From the NCBI GenBank assembly GCA_000697665.1, contig KL197740.1, positions 379,342-443,341 on the forward strand: DNA of 64,000 nucleotides, given 5' to 3'. Under the pieces are notes generated by a model that saw only the letters and a program-made list of their open reading frames with translations, was not told where the DNA came from and searched no databases. The stretch is from Jaapia argillacea MUCL 33604. Its lineage: Eukaryota; Basidiomycota; Agaricomycetes; Jaapiales; Jaapiaceae. Shown here one piece after another: positions 23,673 to 34,087 of the stretch (position 1 is the stretch's first letter; each line of letters begins with the position of its first letter). The translations under genes were made by a program, and so were the position numbers.

Positions 23673-25559
23673 ATGGCGTCAATCATTGCTGCCCTGGACA
23701 CTCTTCCTCCTGATGTCAATCGTTTTACATTCACTGCTGAGTATCTGAGGGAGCAGTTTGTTATCACCAACCCAGCATGGTATGACTTTTCTCCCCCAAT
23801 GTTCCGTTGTCGGTTGGGCTGACTGGAGACCTCGTCACTAGGGTCCATGCTATCTTTCACGTCTTCGCTGTCTTCTTCGCTATGTGAGTCCTGAAACAGA
23901 CACATCAAATCCGATTCTTATACTCGCGGGGATTAGTGCTTTGGCATTGACTTTGTTCGGTCTGGCTTGTAAAATCAAGAGTGGAGAATTCTACCTTTAT
24001 CGTTTCTCTGACGGATTGGTGGCACCAAATGCGTGAGTAAACTTCCGTCAGCTTGATTGCGAAACTGACCGAAATTTCTAGTGTGGTGTTGTATTCTTTA
24101 TGGATTTCTACATTTATTATGATGATGTTCGCCAACCTGATTTGGTCGATCTGGGAAGACGACCATGCTCAAGTGAGTGCCCCTTTGCAAGGAGCGCAGG
24201 TCGATCTAATTCCTTGATTGAAAGCCTCCAACGGGCCGTTTGGCACTCTTCGGACTCATGTGGTTCGCGTTCTGGCAAGCGGGCTTTAGCTATGTCTGTT
24301 TCCCTGTTTCCCCCTGCTTCTGGTCTCGTAACCTTATTTCTGCATTATGACAGACGATATCAACCATTAGCTACACGCTCAAGGTCGGAGGCCGGATGAA
24401 TAACCTAACTGAAGACGCTAGCCGCTGGGCTCAACGGAGAGCCAAGAGGGACTTCAAGGTCTACTTGGTTTGGCTATGCGATACACTCGCAGTTCTGCTC
24501 CCTGTATCACACATCGTTGGTACGTCGGGACATTCGCTTTCTTGTTATTAGGGTATTAATCATAATGTCTAGCAACATGGACCATATTCATCAAGTCAAA
24601 TCAATTGTTCTCCAACGCTGTGACCACCATGAGGACTGTTTGTTCCAACTTGGAGGCCTTGGGTCCTTCATACAACCCGGCTACCTTCAACATCGTCACC
24701 GACCTTGTTCCTTCGCTGGCTCCGTTGACAGGAATGCAGGATGATCTGAACGAGTGGATCCGATTGTAAGTCTCATGTTCCCAAAGCCCTCAGTGAACTT
24801 ATTCTATGCAGGAGTGGATGGGGTTATGGCCTACTGGCCTTTTACTGCTTTTTGTCCCTTACCGTAAGTATTGATCAAATGTTGGATCGACCGTACTGAC
24901 TCCCTGTTTTCAGATATGGGCGCCGTTCTTCTTTATCCTTGGTAAACACCTCCGTGCATCGATGAGCTCGACAACGCGTAGTTACTCGCATGGGACGGGT
25001 TCTGGCTTATCAACCAACATTGTCCCTACTCAAGCTCGCCAACAGTATCGTCACTTACTCCTCACTACTGCGGCCATTTTCGGCAAGGATTTCGCTTATG
25101 GAGGCGTAGCTTGTGAGTTCGACATGCCTCGACTGACAACATCGCATCGCAGAAGCTCACGCATCGTCTTTACTTCTAGTGGCTGTGGCCGTAAAGCCAG
25201 GCTACGTCCTCGACCCACATTATAACATCGTTGCCATTGTCCTCTCCGCAGGCGTATTCTCCATCTTCGGCAACGTCGTCGCAGGAATGATCGCATACCG
25301 CGCGTACCAGTCTCTCCGACAGGCTTCGAGCACGCAAACCGTCCTTCACATTAGTAACCCCTCCCTCAATGGCCCAACCACTTCCCTTCATCTACGCACA
25401 CAGTCTCAGACACAGATGGAGATGGGGAATATTGTCAGATTGAACTTTGACGCGGATCTACAGAGCTATGGAGGTGTGAGGACACATGCGGTGAAGGTAG
25501 AGAAGGAAGTTTATCATTATTTTGAAGATGATGTTACGGCGAAGAAGGATCTTCAGTAA
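23673..25559 (+). CDS. Seven-span integral membrane protein, unknown function
   Basis: I do not recognise the family. Eight or more exons join in phase from ATG 23673 (MASIIAALDTLPPDVNRFTF) to the stop at 25559. Predicted membrane helices in order are AIFHVFAVFFAISALALTLF, VVLYSLWISTFIMMMFANLI, RLALFGLMWFAFWQAGFSY, FKVYLVWLCDTLAVLLPVSH, GYGLLAFYCFLSLTIWAPFF, LLLTTAAIFGKDFAYGGVAL and IVAIVLSAGVFSIFGNVVAG. A cytosolic Ser/Thr/Gln-rich tail follows and ends FEDDVTAKKDLQ. A long loop between helices 4 and 5 contains TMRTVCSNLEALGPSYNPAT. The seven-helix topology with a soluble tail is receptor-like. I see no class-specific GPCR motif, so a receptor role is only a guess. Confidence 0.75.
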
Positions 25560-25774
25560 GACGACTCTTAATTGGTGGGAATGTATGCTCGTTGGTAATC
25601 TTTGCCTGAAACCGTAGTACGGTGGCAAGTACTTGATGTACTGGCATTTTAGTGGAACACATTATGTATATGGGTGGTCGATTCACCCCCTGGGCAGCTT
25701 CCCAGATCCACGCTGAACGCCCTGGACACCGGGAAGTGGTAAAAGTATGCAAACAACGATGTCGATACAATGCT

Positions 25775-27125
25775 CTATTTGTCCGGACTTCTGGCGCCAA
25801 TTACCGCAATGATATTCTCATAAACCGTGAACACGATACCCCCACTGAGCTACACAAGCGGAGTTCAGTCAATCCTCAGTCCACTGGAAGCGAAAGGGCA
25901 CACGTACCATCAATCGAACTAGCCGTGGCGTTGTCCCAGTCCAGAAACGCAATATCCCTTCCTCGGTGAAGATTCGGTATGTACAGTGGAACGAATTGCG
26001 ATACTGTTGACGAGCGGTGAGTGACTGCATGCGAGTCTTGATGACACTAAAGGTGAAGAATTCAGGAGTTAGGACAATTCAGTACAATTCGAGGGCGCTT
26101 ACTCCAAGGGCATGGTGGTATAGACAGTAACTAAACCAGCAACAGCGCCAATACCAAACGTGACGCTAGTAGGCATGTTCTGACCGGTTCGCATCCGGGT
26201 TTGGATGGCTTGCTTCAGGGTAACATATGTCGTGAATCTGACAGCGGAGTTAGCACCTTGTCGCATCATCTATTGGGGACAGATGTTAGTCAATCAAGGA
26301 GCGGGTCGGATATACGGTTGTTGAAGCACTAACAACGGGGAAAAGACCTCTATAGATTCCTTTTAAGCCTTCTTGCTTCACGATTTGAACGGACCCGTGT
26401 ATTAAGCCTCTATATTGAGGATTAGGTCGCTTCGCGTCGTCTATCAACTTCGTCCTGAGGAAGAGGGGTTAAAATGAATTGAATTGTCCATGACAGTAGA
26501 GAAACCTACTTTATGGTTTCAGACGGTGTAACTGCAAAAATTGCCTCCATCATACCAGCACCCAGTCCAGCTAGAAATTATGCAGCGTTAGGGGGAAAGT
26601 ACGAGGTAAACACCAACACCAACACCAACACACTCACCAAGTAAACTTCGCGGTGTGCTCACTTTGCCCTCACCACCCACTCACGTGAGCCCAAAAGCAT
26701 GTCAAAAATACCAGGTAACTCACCTGCGAGTCTGCTAACATGCCCTTAAAATGATCATAGCTAACGAAGCGTACTCCGGCCTTGAGCGAGTTCCCGGCCA
26801 TGAGTGCAGTACATCCCGAGTACAATCCCTTGACGCCCTTGGTCTTGAGGGTATCTTTGATGATAGCGATGGGACTTTCCCTCTATGAACCATTGGGTTG
26901 GTATCGTTCTACAAGTAAATTTGAAGGAAAAGACACTGACCTTGCCTTCGAATTGTGATCTTGTTTTCACAAATTCCGTTGGATAAGTCACGAAGCTACA
27001 GTCCTGCAACTCTTCACCGATTTGTCCGGGCGTAAAATCTGGTGAGGTTTTGCTTACGCTTCGATAGCACCGGCCGTAGCCCCTGCAAACAGCGAGTGCA
27101 GCGGCTTTTCCTTCTTGGTATTCAT
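25775..27125 (-). CDS. CTP1: Mitochondrial tricarboxylate (citrate) carrier
   Basis: This SLC25-family inner-membrane carrier exchanges citrate for malate. The start at 27125 gives MNTKKEKPLHSLFAGATAGA. The three repeats show the carrier signature: TYPTEFVKTRSQFEGK in repeat 1, a second site leading to TKLIDDAKRPNPQYRGLIHG in repeat 2, and VYTTMPL-x-VIKTRMQSL in repeat 3. The repeat-2 sequence with QEGLKGIYRGLFPVMMRQGA is typical of citrate carriers rather than other SLC25 members. The C terminus IVFTVYENIIAVIGARSPDK ends at 25775. About six introns interrupt it, one containing a (CACCAA)n run near 26610. It is divergent from HEM4 with 114 bp between start codons. Confidence 0.92.
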
Positions 27126-27239
27126 GGCGGTCCAGAGATTCGACAGGAATAGAAAATGTGGATAAGGGTGGAGGTATAAGTTTAAGATGGGTTCGGCCGA
27201 AGTCAAAGCTGTTGAGACAAAGTTCCCACAGTTACAGCG

Positions 27240-28248
27240 ATGGCCCTTCCCAATGTGATCCTCCTCCGCTCACCATCGAGCAGCGGCCCCGACCCTTACG
27301 AATCTGAATTCTCCACCAGAAACTATCACCCATTCTCTGTCTCTGTTCTGGAGACAGCGCTCACGAACCTCGGTGAGCTGACTGCCATCGTCAGCGATGG
27401 TCCGAAAAGTCGAAATCTTGTTGGGGTGATCATCACCAGCGCCCGAGCATGTGAAGCTTGGAAATCGGTTGTTGGGACACTGGTGGGGAACCCAACACTT
27501 GACTCTGTCCATGAAACAGAAGATTTAGACACTGGTTCGCCCTCTGAGACCAATCCTTTTCATACATTGACCCTCTTGCTTCGCGATAGATTGGACCTCT
27601 GTCCCATTCTACGTCGTGGGCGAATCCACGGCCTCTTCACTCCTCGATATCCACAAGGAGTATCACACCCCCTTGGCTCCGACAGATGTCAGAGGAGGGG
27701 CCGAGAGCGGGACTAGCGAACGACTTGCACATTTCATCCTTGAGGATCTTCCCACTACGGGCGAGGGACGCAAGTTACTATACCTTACAGGAGACAAGAA
27801 CCGTGATACCCTCCCCAAGATCCTGATGGATGGAGGTGTCACGTTGGAATCCCTCCAGGTGTATGGAACGAGGGGATCATCCACATTCGAGCATGATCTC
27901 GCAGCAGTCATGAAGTCGCATACAGGCGAGACACACAAGCTTTCCCTCAATCCTTCCCTCTTCTGACGAGTACCTTCAGACGAAGAACAATGGTGGATAG
28001 TGTTCTTCTCTCCTTCCGCTGCGGAGTTCGTGACTCCTATTCTTCGCAAGCGATTCCAACTCTCGCCGAGCACCGAGTCGAGCACATCAACCTCTATATC
28101 GACCCTAGCCATCCCTCGCATTGCTGCGATAGGTCCCACAACGTCCACATATCTCCGTGATGCACTTCACATTCCGGTCCACGTTGTCTCCCCAAGACCC
28201 AAAGCAGAGGATCTAGCGCAGGCTATCGATGCTTTTGACCACCCTTGA
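27240..28248 (+). CDS. HEM4: Uroporphyrinogen-III synthase
   Basis: This enzyme closes and inverts ring D of hydroxymethylbilane in haem synthesis. Three exons give about 299 residues: 27240-27534, 27590-27925 and 27980-28248. Typical blocks are the N-terminal NVILLRSP, GVIITSARACEAWKSVV, VPFYVVGESTASSLL, GRKLLYLTGDKNRDTLPKIL, WWIVFFSPSAAEFVTPILRK and IAAIGPTTSTYLRD, then VVSPRPKAEDLAQAID near the end. Overall identity between members of this family is low, but these blocks and their order fit well. Intron 1 has a GTTCGC donor. Intron 2 (54 nt) appears to be a GC-AG intron, because only the donor after CATACAG restores the reading frame into EEQWWIVFFS. Divergent from CTP1. Confidence 0.88.
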
Positions 28249-29094
28249 ATTGGTGAGCAATAATTCCCTATGTGCAAAGGTCCTTTGTTGTCACCTCGTT
28301 ACATAGACTTTTTGTAGACTCTTCGTTTGCCATATTCTGATTTACTTCTGTTGCGCAATATAGTTCCCTCGTTTTGTGTAAGACCTGAAGGGGTGAACCA
28401 CGCAGAAAGGCAATTCATGTTCCCGACTATCTACCAGGTTCGGAAGGGTGAGAGTTTCTGAAGGCGGTTCTGGAATATGGATCTCTGAAACTTGGGGCTC
28501 AGGAACCGACCACAACAGACCACAACGGCGCTCAACCAGGGAGCATCGCAACCGATGAGAATACTGATGTTACAGTCTGTACATCTCATCTAGGCAATAC
28601 GATGGCAGAGAGTGACCCAATGGGCGCCTATGGGATCGGAGGCACCCACAAAGAGCTGGACAGCTGCCATTAGCAGACGGCTGGCTATCGACAGGCTCTT
28701 TATTTTCAAGAAGCCTCGTGTTCCACCAAAAGCTGCGGATCCCAGTCCCGCTAGGCTGGGAAGGTGATGGGGAGGTGGAAAACGAATGTCGACAGTCAAA
28801 GGCGTCGCCGGAGAACTGGAAGAAGTTGAAGAGTCTGAGGACTGCGATAGAGGAAGTGATGGGATTCTTGAGCCCTTGAGGAGCGAGGAGGAGCCCGAGG
28901 CGGAAGATGACGACTACGGGATGGTGAGCAAGAACGTTTCATTGTGACATGTCAAGAAAGTTCTGATGCTCAGAATGCCCGAAGCAACTGTCTCCCACAT
29001 CAATGCATCGCCGTTGGCAGGGTGAATAACGAAAAGGTCCACAAGTTTATATATCCAGAGTGGAGGCAACCGTTCCTCGCAATATTAATCCCCG
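28249..29094. other. Intergenic, no supported gene
   Basis: Short frames occur on both strands. A plus-strand acidic stretch around 28810-28925 (LEEVEESEDCDRGSD) might be an exon fragment, but I found no convincing start, splice sites or relatives. Confidence 0.4.
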
Positions 29095-30045
29095 ATGTCG
29101 ACTCACCCTCGCCTGATACATCCTACGCCCAAGTATCCAGGCATCCATGAAGCGGACGATCATCCACCCCCGTATTCCTCCCCAGCTCCCCCAGACGAGG
29201 GTCCCCCGATCAGTGCTCTAGTGGTTGAAGCTGTCCGAAATCACCCAGCCTCAGGGAGCCACTACTCCTCGTATTCCGTGCCCAATCCTACCGCTGCGCG
29301 GATCCATGACAGTGGCAACTTCCACGAGCCCGTGCTCTTGTTCACGAATCCGACCCCCGTCTATCTATCGAATCAATCCGGCTTCCAGCCTTCCCCGCTT
29401 TCATCCCAGCATTTCTCCAGTTCTTCGCTTGATCCGATAGTTCGCAATTCTTTGCAGCCGCCGTTCGTCCTCCCTCAGCACAACACCTCTTCCTCGTTGT
29501 TATCACCTTCACAACGCCCAACGGCTCCCTCCCACTTCTTCTCAAGGAGGAACCTCATCGTCCTTGCTATAACGGGCGTATTCGTTATTGGCTGGGTGGT
29601 TGGGGGAGTGGTTGGAGGTATCGCTGGCAAACGGCATGTGTCATCCGCCACCCCGGAGAGTCAGACCGTTCTACCATCCAGTAGCGCTGGGATACCAACC
29701 GTTGACACCTCTTCCCCCCTCTCCCCATCACCCATCCCGTCTTCCCAAACCCCGTCCCCCTCCCCCCCTGACCAAACCCCTTCACCCTCTCCCCCTGATC
29801 AACCTCCGTCGCCCACCCCCTCTCACCAAAATCCCCCACCACCCCTTCCTAGTCCAACTCCGCCGCCCGTACCCACCACCCAAACTCCATCACCCATCAC
29901 CAGTAGCAGTTCTTCCTCTTCTCCCGCACCTCCCGCGTCTCAGAGCCAAACCACCCCCCGGGACCCCCTAATAATAACTTCACCGCAGGACGTCAATTGC
30001 CTTTTTCAGTGTCCATCCAACTCTATTTGTACGGCCCCGTGTTAA
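29095..30045 (+). CDS. Single-pass membrane protein, Pro/Ser-rich, with PPPY motif
   Basis: One uninterrupted frame of 316 residues from ATG 29095. There is no signal peptide. Residues 1-150 are Pro/Ser-rich and hold the WW-domain-binding motif in ADDHPPPYSSPAPPDEGP. A Gly-rich membrane helix follows at about 155-178 (NLIVLAITGVFVIGWVVGGV), after the basic SRR. Next comes a long Ser/Pro mucin-like region with PSPSPPDQ repeats, and the protein ends in a short Cys-containing tail (LFQCPSNSICTAPC). By the positive-inside rule the N terminus would be cytosolic and the repeat region outside, probably O-glycosylated. It is paralogous to the gene at 31467 over the N-terminal half and membrane helix. 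No catalytic domain was seen and the function is unknown. Confidence 0.75.
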   Translation: MSTHPRLIHPTPKYPGIHEADDHPPPYSSPAPPDEGPPISALVVEAVRNHPASGSHYSSYSVPNPTAARIHDSGNFHEPVLLFTNPTPVYLSNQSGFQPSPLSSQHFSSSSLDPIVRNSLQPPFVLPQHNTSSSLLSPSQRPTAPSHFFSRRNLIVLAITGVFVIGWVVGGVVGGIAGKRHVSSATPESQTVLPSSSAGIPTVDTSSPLSPSPIPSSQTPSPSPPDQTPSPSPPDQPPSPTPSHQNPPPPLPSPTPPPVPTTQTPSPITSSSSSSSPAPPASQSQTTPRDPLIITSPQDVNCLFQCPSNSICTAPC

Positions 30046-31466
30046 TCCTTTTATTATCCGTTGTGCCCAAGCCATATGTCGGACACTTAGTACATGCGGG
30101 TCATATATCTACGTATGCCCAAAAATGTAATCGTCGATCGAAACAAATATGGTGGACCTTATTGGACAAAATTAAAAATGAGACTCAAATAACCAATGTT
30201 CTCCAGCTTCTACCAGGTCTTGCTGGGTTTTCCCAGAAATTACCAGTTATCAATAAGAGTTTGTTCGATCTCCTAACACCCAACGAACATTTCGTCAAAC
30301 ACTCTCCGAACATTGAAGATCCAGGATGTCCTTTGTCTGTTTGGCTTAGTAATCGATGTTCGGAGGGTGCTTGGAAGCTATTCGTACAAAGACTGGGGCG
30401 CGATCAATCAATCGTTTGGGTGGCATGTGTGGAGCAGTGTTCGGTGTCGAAACGGCGGTTATTGCACCCAGTGACAACCTAATTACCTTGGACCCACCAA
30501 CCAGGGGGTTGGGGTATAATGCTCATTCTTACAGAAGCTATTGTAAATTTTTAGAGAATTTCTGAGGGGTTGAAAGTCTCTGTACACCAATCGCTGTGAG
30601 GTCCACGTTCTTCCACGTTCTACGGGACCATTGAGGATGACCCTTACGGGCCGCCCTCGCCGTGTACAATCAAAGGGTCTACGATAGTAAAATGCACACC
30701 TCGATAACATGCACCGATAAATATCGGTGTTAACCAGCAAAGATCAGTAGTAACTAGTCCATGAGGGCCCGGGGGGATAGCCAGTAATTTCTAGATTGTT
30801 CCAAGAGTACCCCTCTGGCCGAGGAAAAGACACGAATTTTGTCCGAAGGCGACCGTCAAAAACAACAGCCTTCAATGAGCGTGAACTTCAGGCAATACTG
30901 GTGTCCATAAGCGAAGATCAGTGGTAACACTAACTGGTCCATGACGGGGATAACAAATTTTTTCTAAAAATTTCCAAGGTTACCCCTCTCGTCGAGCAAT
31001 AGACACGAATTGTGTCCAAAGGCGACCGTCAAAGACAAGATGCGGTTCTCGATCTATTATTTGATTCTCTTGCACTGGTCCGCCTTTCACTTGCGTAAGA
31101 CTTAAGTGATAGCAAAATTGAAAGGCGCCGATTCTTCACCATCTGCCACGTCGTTTGGTCAGCGCAGGAACGATTCCGTGCCGATGGGTGTCAGGATAGT
31201 TGAAACCCCGGGCCCAACCTCCTCGAGCTCGCAATGTCCGACGCCAAGTGCAACCAAGTTCTCGACCAACCTCGAGCCATGTCAAAGTTGGCCTTTCCTT
31301 CCAGTGGATATACATCAAGTCAAGTTGGACTTTAGAGGCACCATTGTACGCAACTGGTGAGGTATGGACGGGACCTCGACCAATGGATAGTCGCCAAGGC
31401 CGTCCATTCGCCACCAGTTTATAGACCCTAGCCAGAGGTACCCCCGGGTTTGCTTTGCAATGCTTG
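30046..31466. other. Intergenic with a diverged tandem duplication
   Basis: No gene was supported. The first part has a few open stretches without known relatives. The second part contains the direct repeat described at 30725-31050. The promoter of the next paralog lies near 31400. Confidence 0.45.
30725..31050. repeat. Diverged direct repeat, two copies of about 145 bp
   Basis: Copy 1 (about 30733-30868) and copy 2 (about 30910-31045) share strings in the same order: AAGATCAGT, GGTCCATGA or AGTCCATGA, TACCCCTCT, GACACGAATT, GTCC(G/A)AAGGCGACCGTC and AAA(A/G)ACAA. Differences and small indels between them show the duplication is not recent. No coding potential was seen. Confidence 0.7.
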
Positions 31467-32201
31467 ATGTCGACTTACCACCACCTAACAATTTCTACAC
31501 CCAAACTTCCAGTGATCTGCGAAGCCGATGATCGTCCGCCCCCATATTCCTCTCCAGCTCCCCCAGATAGCGAGGGCCCTTCTGTTCGTCCTTTAGTGAC
31601 TGAAGTAGCCCGATCGCGAGACCACCCAGTCTCAGTGAGCCACTATCCGTCGTATCCCCTTCACAATCCCGCCTCTGCGTCGTCGATACATAGTGCCACC
31701 AATTATCACGGCTCGCAGAACGGGCATCCTACCCTCGTGTCTCTGTCGAACCAATCTGGCATCGAGACTTCCCCTCCCTCGTCTCGGCACCTCTCCGGTG
31801 CTTCGTTCGATCCAGTAATCCGGGACGCTTCGCACCCGCCGTTCGTCCGTGAACGAAACTTGTCCTCCTCGTCATTTTCACCTTCACGACACCCCACGGC
31901 GTCCTCTCACTTTTCAAGGAGGACGCTGATTGCTCTTGCTATCGTGGGTGTCTTCATTATTGGTGGGATTGTTGGAGGAGTCGTTGGAACTGTCGTGGGA
32001 AAACAGCATGGGTCATCCGTCGCTACCGCCGCCCCCGCACCACCCTCAGCGCCAGACACGTCCGAGGGCCTCCCAACTGGCGCGCAAACACAGCCTATTG
32101 GCACTTCTTCCGCTTATCCGTCGTTCATCACCCAACCCGTGGCCACATCGTCTTCCAGCTCAGCAGCACGAGCGACATCCGCCATTGGGACCGGCCCGTG
32201 A
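31467..32201 (+). CDS. Single-pass membrane protein, paralog of the 29095 gene
   Basis: One frame of about 244 residues. I use ATG 31467 (MSTYHHLTISTPKLP). An earlier in-frame start would need a non-ATG codon. It shares with the 29095 gene the CEADDRPPPYSSPAPPDSEG segment with its PPPY motif, a SLSNQSG..TSPPSSRHLS block and the SRR-flanked membrane helix LIALAIVGVFIIGGIVGGVV. The C-terminal Ser/Thr/Ala-rich part is shorter and lacks the PSPSPPDQ repeats and the terminal cysteines. This indicates a tandem duplicate with a diverged outer domain. No enzyme domain was seen. Confidence 0.75.
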   Translation: MSTYHHLTISTPKLPVICEADDRPPPYSSPAPPDSEGPSVRPLVTEVARSRDHPVSVSHYPSYPLHNPASASSIHSATNYHGSQNGHPTLVSLSNQSGIETSPPSSRHLSGASFDPVIRDASHPPFVRERNLSSSSFSPSRHPTASSHFSRRTLIALAIVGVFIIGGIVGGVVGTVVGKQHGSSVATAAPAPPSAPDTSEGLPTGAQTQPIGTSSAYPSFITQPVATSSSSSAARATSAIGTGP

Positions 32202-32818
32202 TAATTCGCGGTGCTCATCATCATTTCCACTCCGGGTCAGATTTACATCAGTGCCACAACCACCATAATCGCCTATTGGCAAGCAGCGGGGGATGTAATA
32301 CTACAAGCAATTCTTATTGTCCACGATACTCTCCAACAAGCTTATGTATAGCAATACAAGTTACGACTTCCCGGACAGGATCATAGTTCTCGATTGTTTC
32401 CAGGTTTGTTCGACATACTGTATTCGTTCTCTCGCTGGAAGAGAATTGTATAACCACGTGGTAACTGTTACCTTGATCCAGGGTATTGAATTCTATCTTG
32501 TATTTTCGTCGATTCCCCCTGGTACGTACATAGCTATAGGTGATTTGGTTGAAATTCATGTGAATACTGAGTCAGTAAGAATGTCCACCCTCCAGCGCCC
32601 GCCTCAGTCGCTCCAATAGAACGCGTCCGCCATTGATCACGTGGTATAATCACCTGACTCTGAGCTGTGCCGTAAGGGGAAATGCAATGCGCAGGTGATG
32701 GCGGCTATGCAGTGGCCACGCAGGAACCAAGACTGGACAGCCTCTTGCCGAGTTTCAGCCCAGGCGGTTTGGGACCTTCAATTACCTTCCTCGTCGGACG
32801 GACGTCTCGCCCGCAACA
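32202..32818. other. Intergenic, no supported gene
   Basis: Only short chance frames. It contains the presumed promoter of the gene at 32819. Confidence 0.5.
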
Positions 32819-33515
32819 ATGTCATCCTCGTATCACGACACCCCCAAACATAACGGCTCATACGACGCCGCCCTTCTCGCCGCCGCCCCCGTCGCAACTC
32901 GCGCTGAGAAGCAGGTAACCCAATTACCAAAACTTCATCATGGGCGCTATCTGACTAAATCTCATTTATTAGGAGGGTTACAATGTCGATTTGTTAGACA
33001 ATGGAAGGCCCAACAGGGCTGCGTCTACCAGTCCTGGTCCCGCTACCGTCCTCACACCCCATCGCTCTGATCCCGAGCTAGCCGCATCGAAGGAGCGTTA
33101 CGCCAATGGACTATCGCCCTCGTCCAGCGCCAAGGTTCCATTTTGGCGGACGACGAAAGGGTTGATCATCCTCGTTGTGGTTGCAATCGTCATCATTGGC
33201 GCGGTAGTGGGAGGTGCTGTTGGTGGGACGGCAGGGAAGAAGAAGAGTACCAACGGCGGAGTTGGCGGTGGTACAAATCCAGGGTCAGCTCCCGACACCT
33301 CATCGGTCGCTTCCCCCTCAGCTTCGATTACCGTGTCTTCGACTGGATCGACTGGATCGACAAGCGTCCCAGAGTTTGCCACTGGCACAACCGCTGGCGC
33401 ATTCAGTAGCATATCCGAGTCTAGTTTGGGACGAACAAGCACAATATCCTCTTCCACGACAACGCCAAATGTAGTCAGTCCCAACCCTACCTCACCATCA
33501 TCCGGGGGTCCTTAG
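32819..33515 (+). CDS. Single-pass membrane protein with Ser/Thr-rich tail
   Basis: Two exons (32819-32914 and 32973-33515) join in phase at QEGYNVDLLDN. The protein starts MSSSYHDTPKHNGSYDAALL, has no signal peptide, and carries a basic stop FWRTTK before the helix GLIILVVVAIVIIGAVVGGA. A Gly/Ser/Thr-rich tail follows. The layout (cytosolic N terminus, helix followed by GGAVGGTAGKKK, Ser/Thr-rich outer tail) matches the two genes before it. The sequence is clearly more distant and lacks the PPPY motif. Unknown function. Confidence 0.72.
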
Positions 33516-34087
33516 GGACGATTGGATTTGTCGAGCCTCTCGTTGTCGACCGTTCTGCTTCAGACGTTCCTCGTCAAGTTACACCGTACTCTCGTAGCAT
33601 GCTTTATCCCCCAATTTCTTCTATCCTGAGCGTTCGTGTTGTTTTGATTTTGGGAGTAATTTACTTGTTTCATATGGTGCGTTTGGATTAGTGAGGTTGG
33701 ATTTGGATTGGATATATTATGGCACAATTTCAGAACTTTTTCCGTGCTGGGACGTGGTGTACCTACCCTATACTGATACATGCATAGTAAGACTCAGAAT
33801 CAACCTTCCTGTGAACTCAGGTATGACCACCAAGGTACAAAGGTATATTTCTGTCAATGAGAGGTTGATTACTCGTAAATATAAATATCAAGGAACACCG
33901 CAGTAGCAGATAGAACTTAGAATTCACAACCTCCGACGACCACGAACCCTCGTATCCAAAGAAGTGCCGACGAGAATGATTATCACCACAATCCCGACAT
34001 CGGCGGAGATGGGTAAGTTCTCTCACCAGACCAAGGACTTCCTGCGTAAAACCAGCACCTCCACCACCGTTCGTGGTCCCTTGGGCG
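33516..34087. other. Convergent spacer, no supported gene
   Basis: 3' ends of the plus-strand trio and the first minus-strand cupredoxin gene face each other here. Nothing else was recognised. Confidence 0.5.

Noticed and set aside
26600-26645. CACCAA repeats as a possible CRISPR-like or functional array
   Set aside because: A simple hexanucleotide microsatellite inside an intron of the citrate carrier gene.
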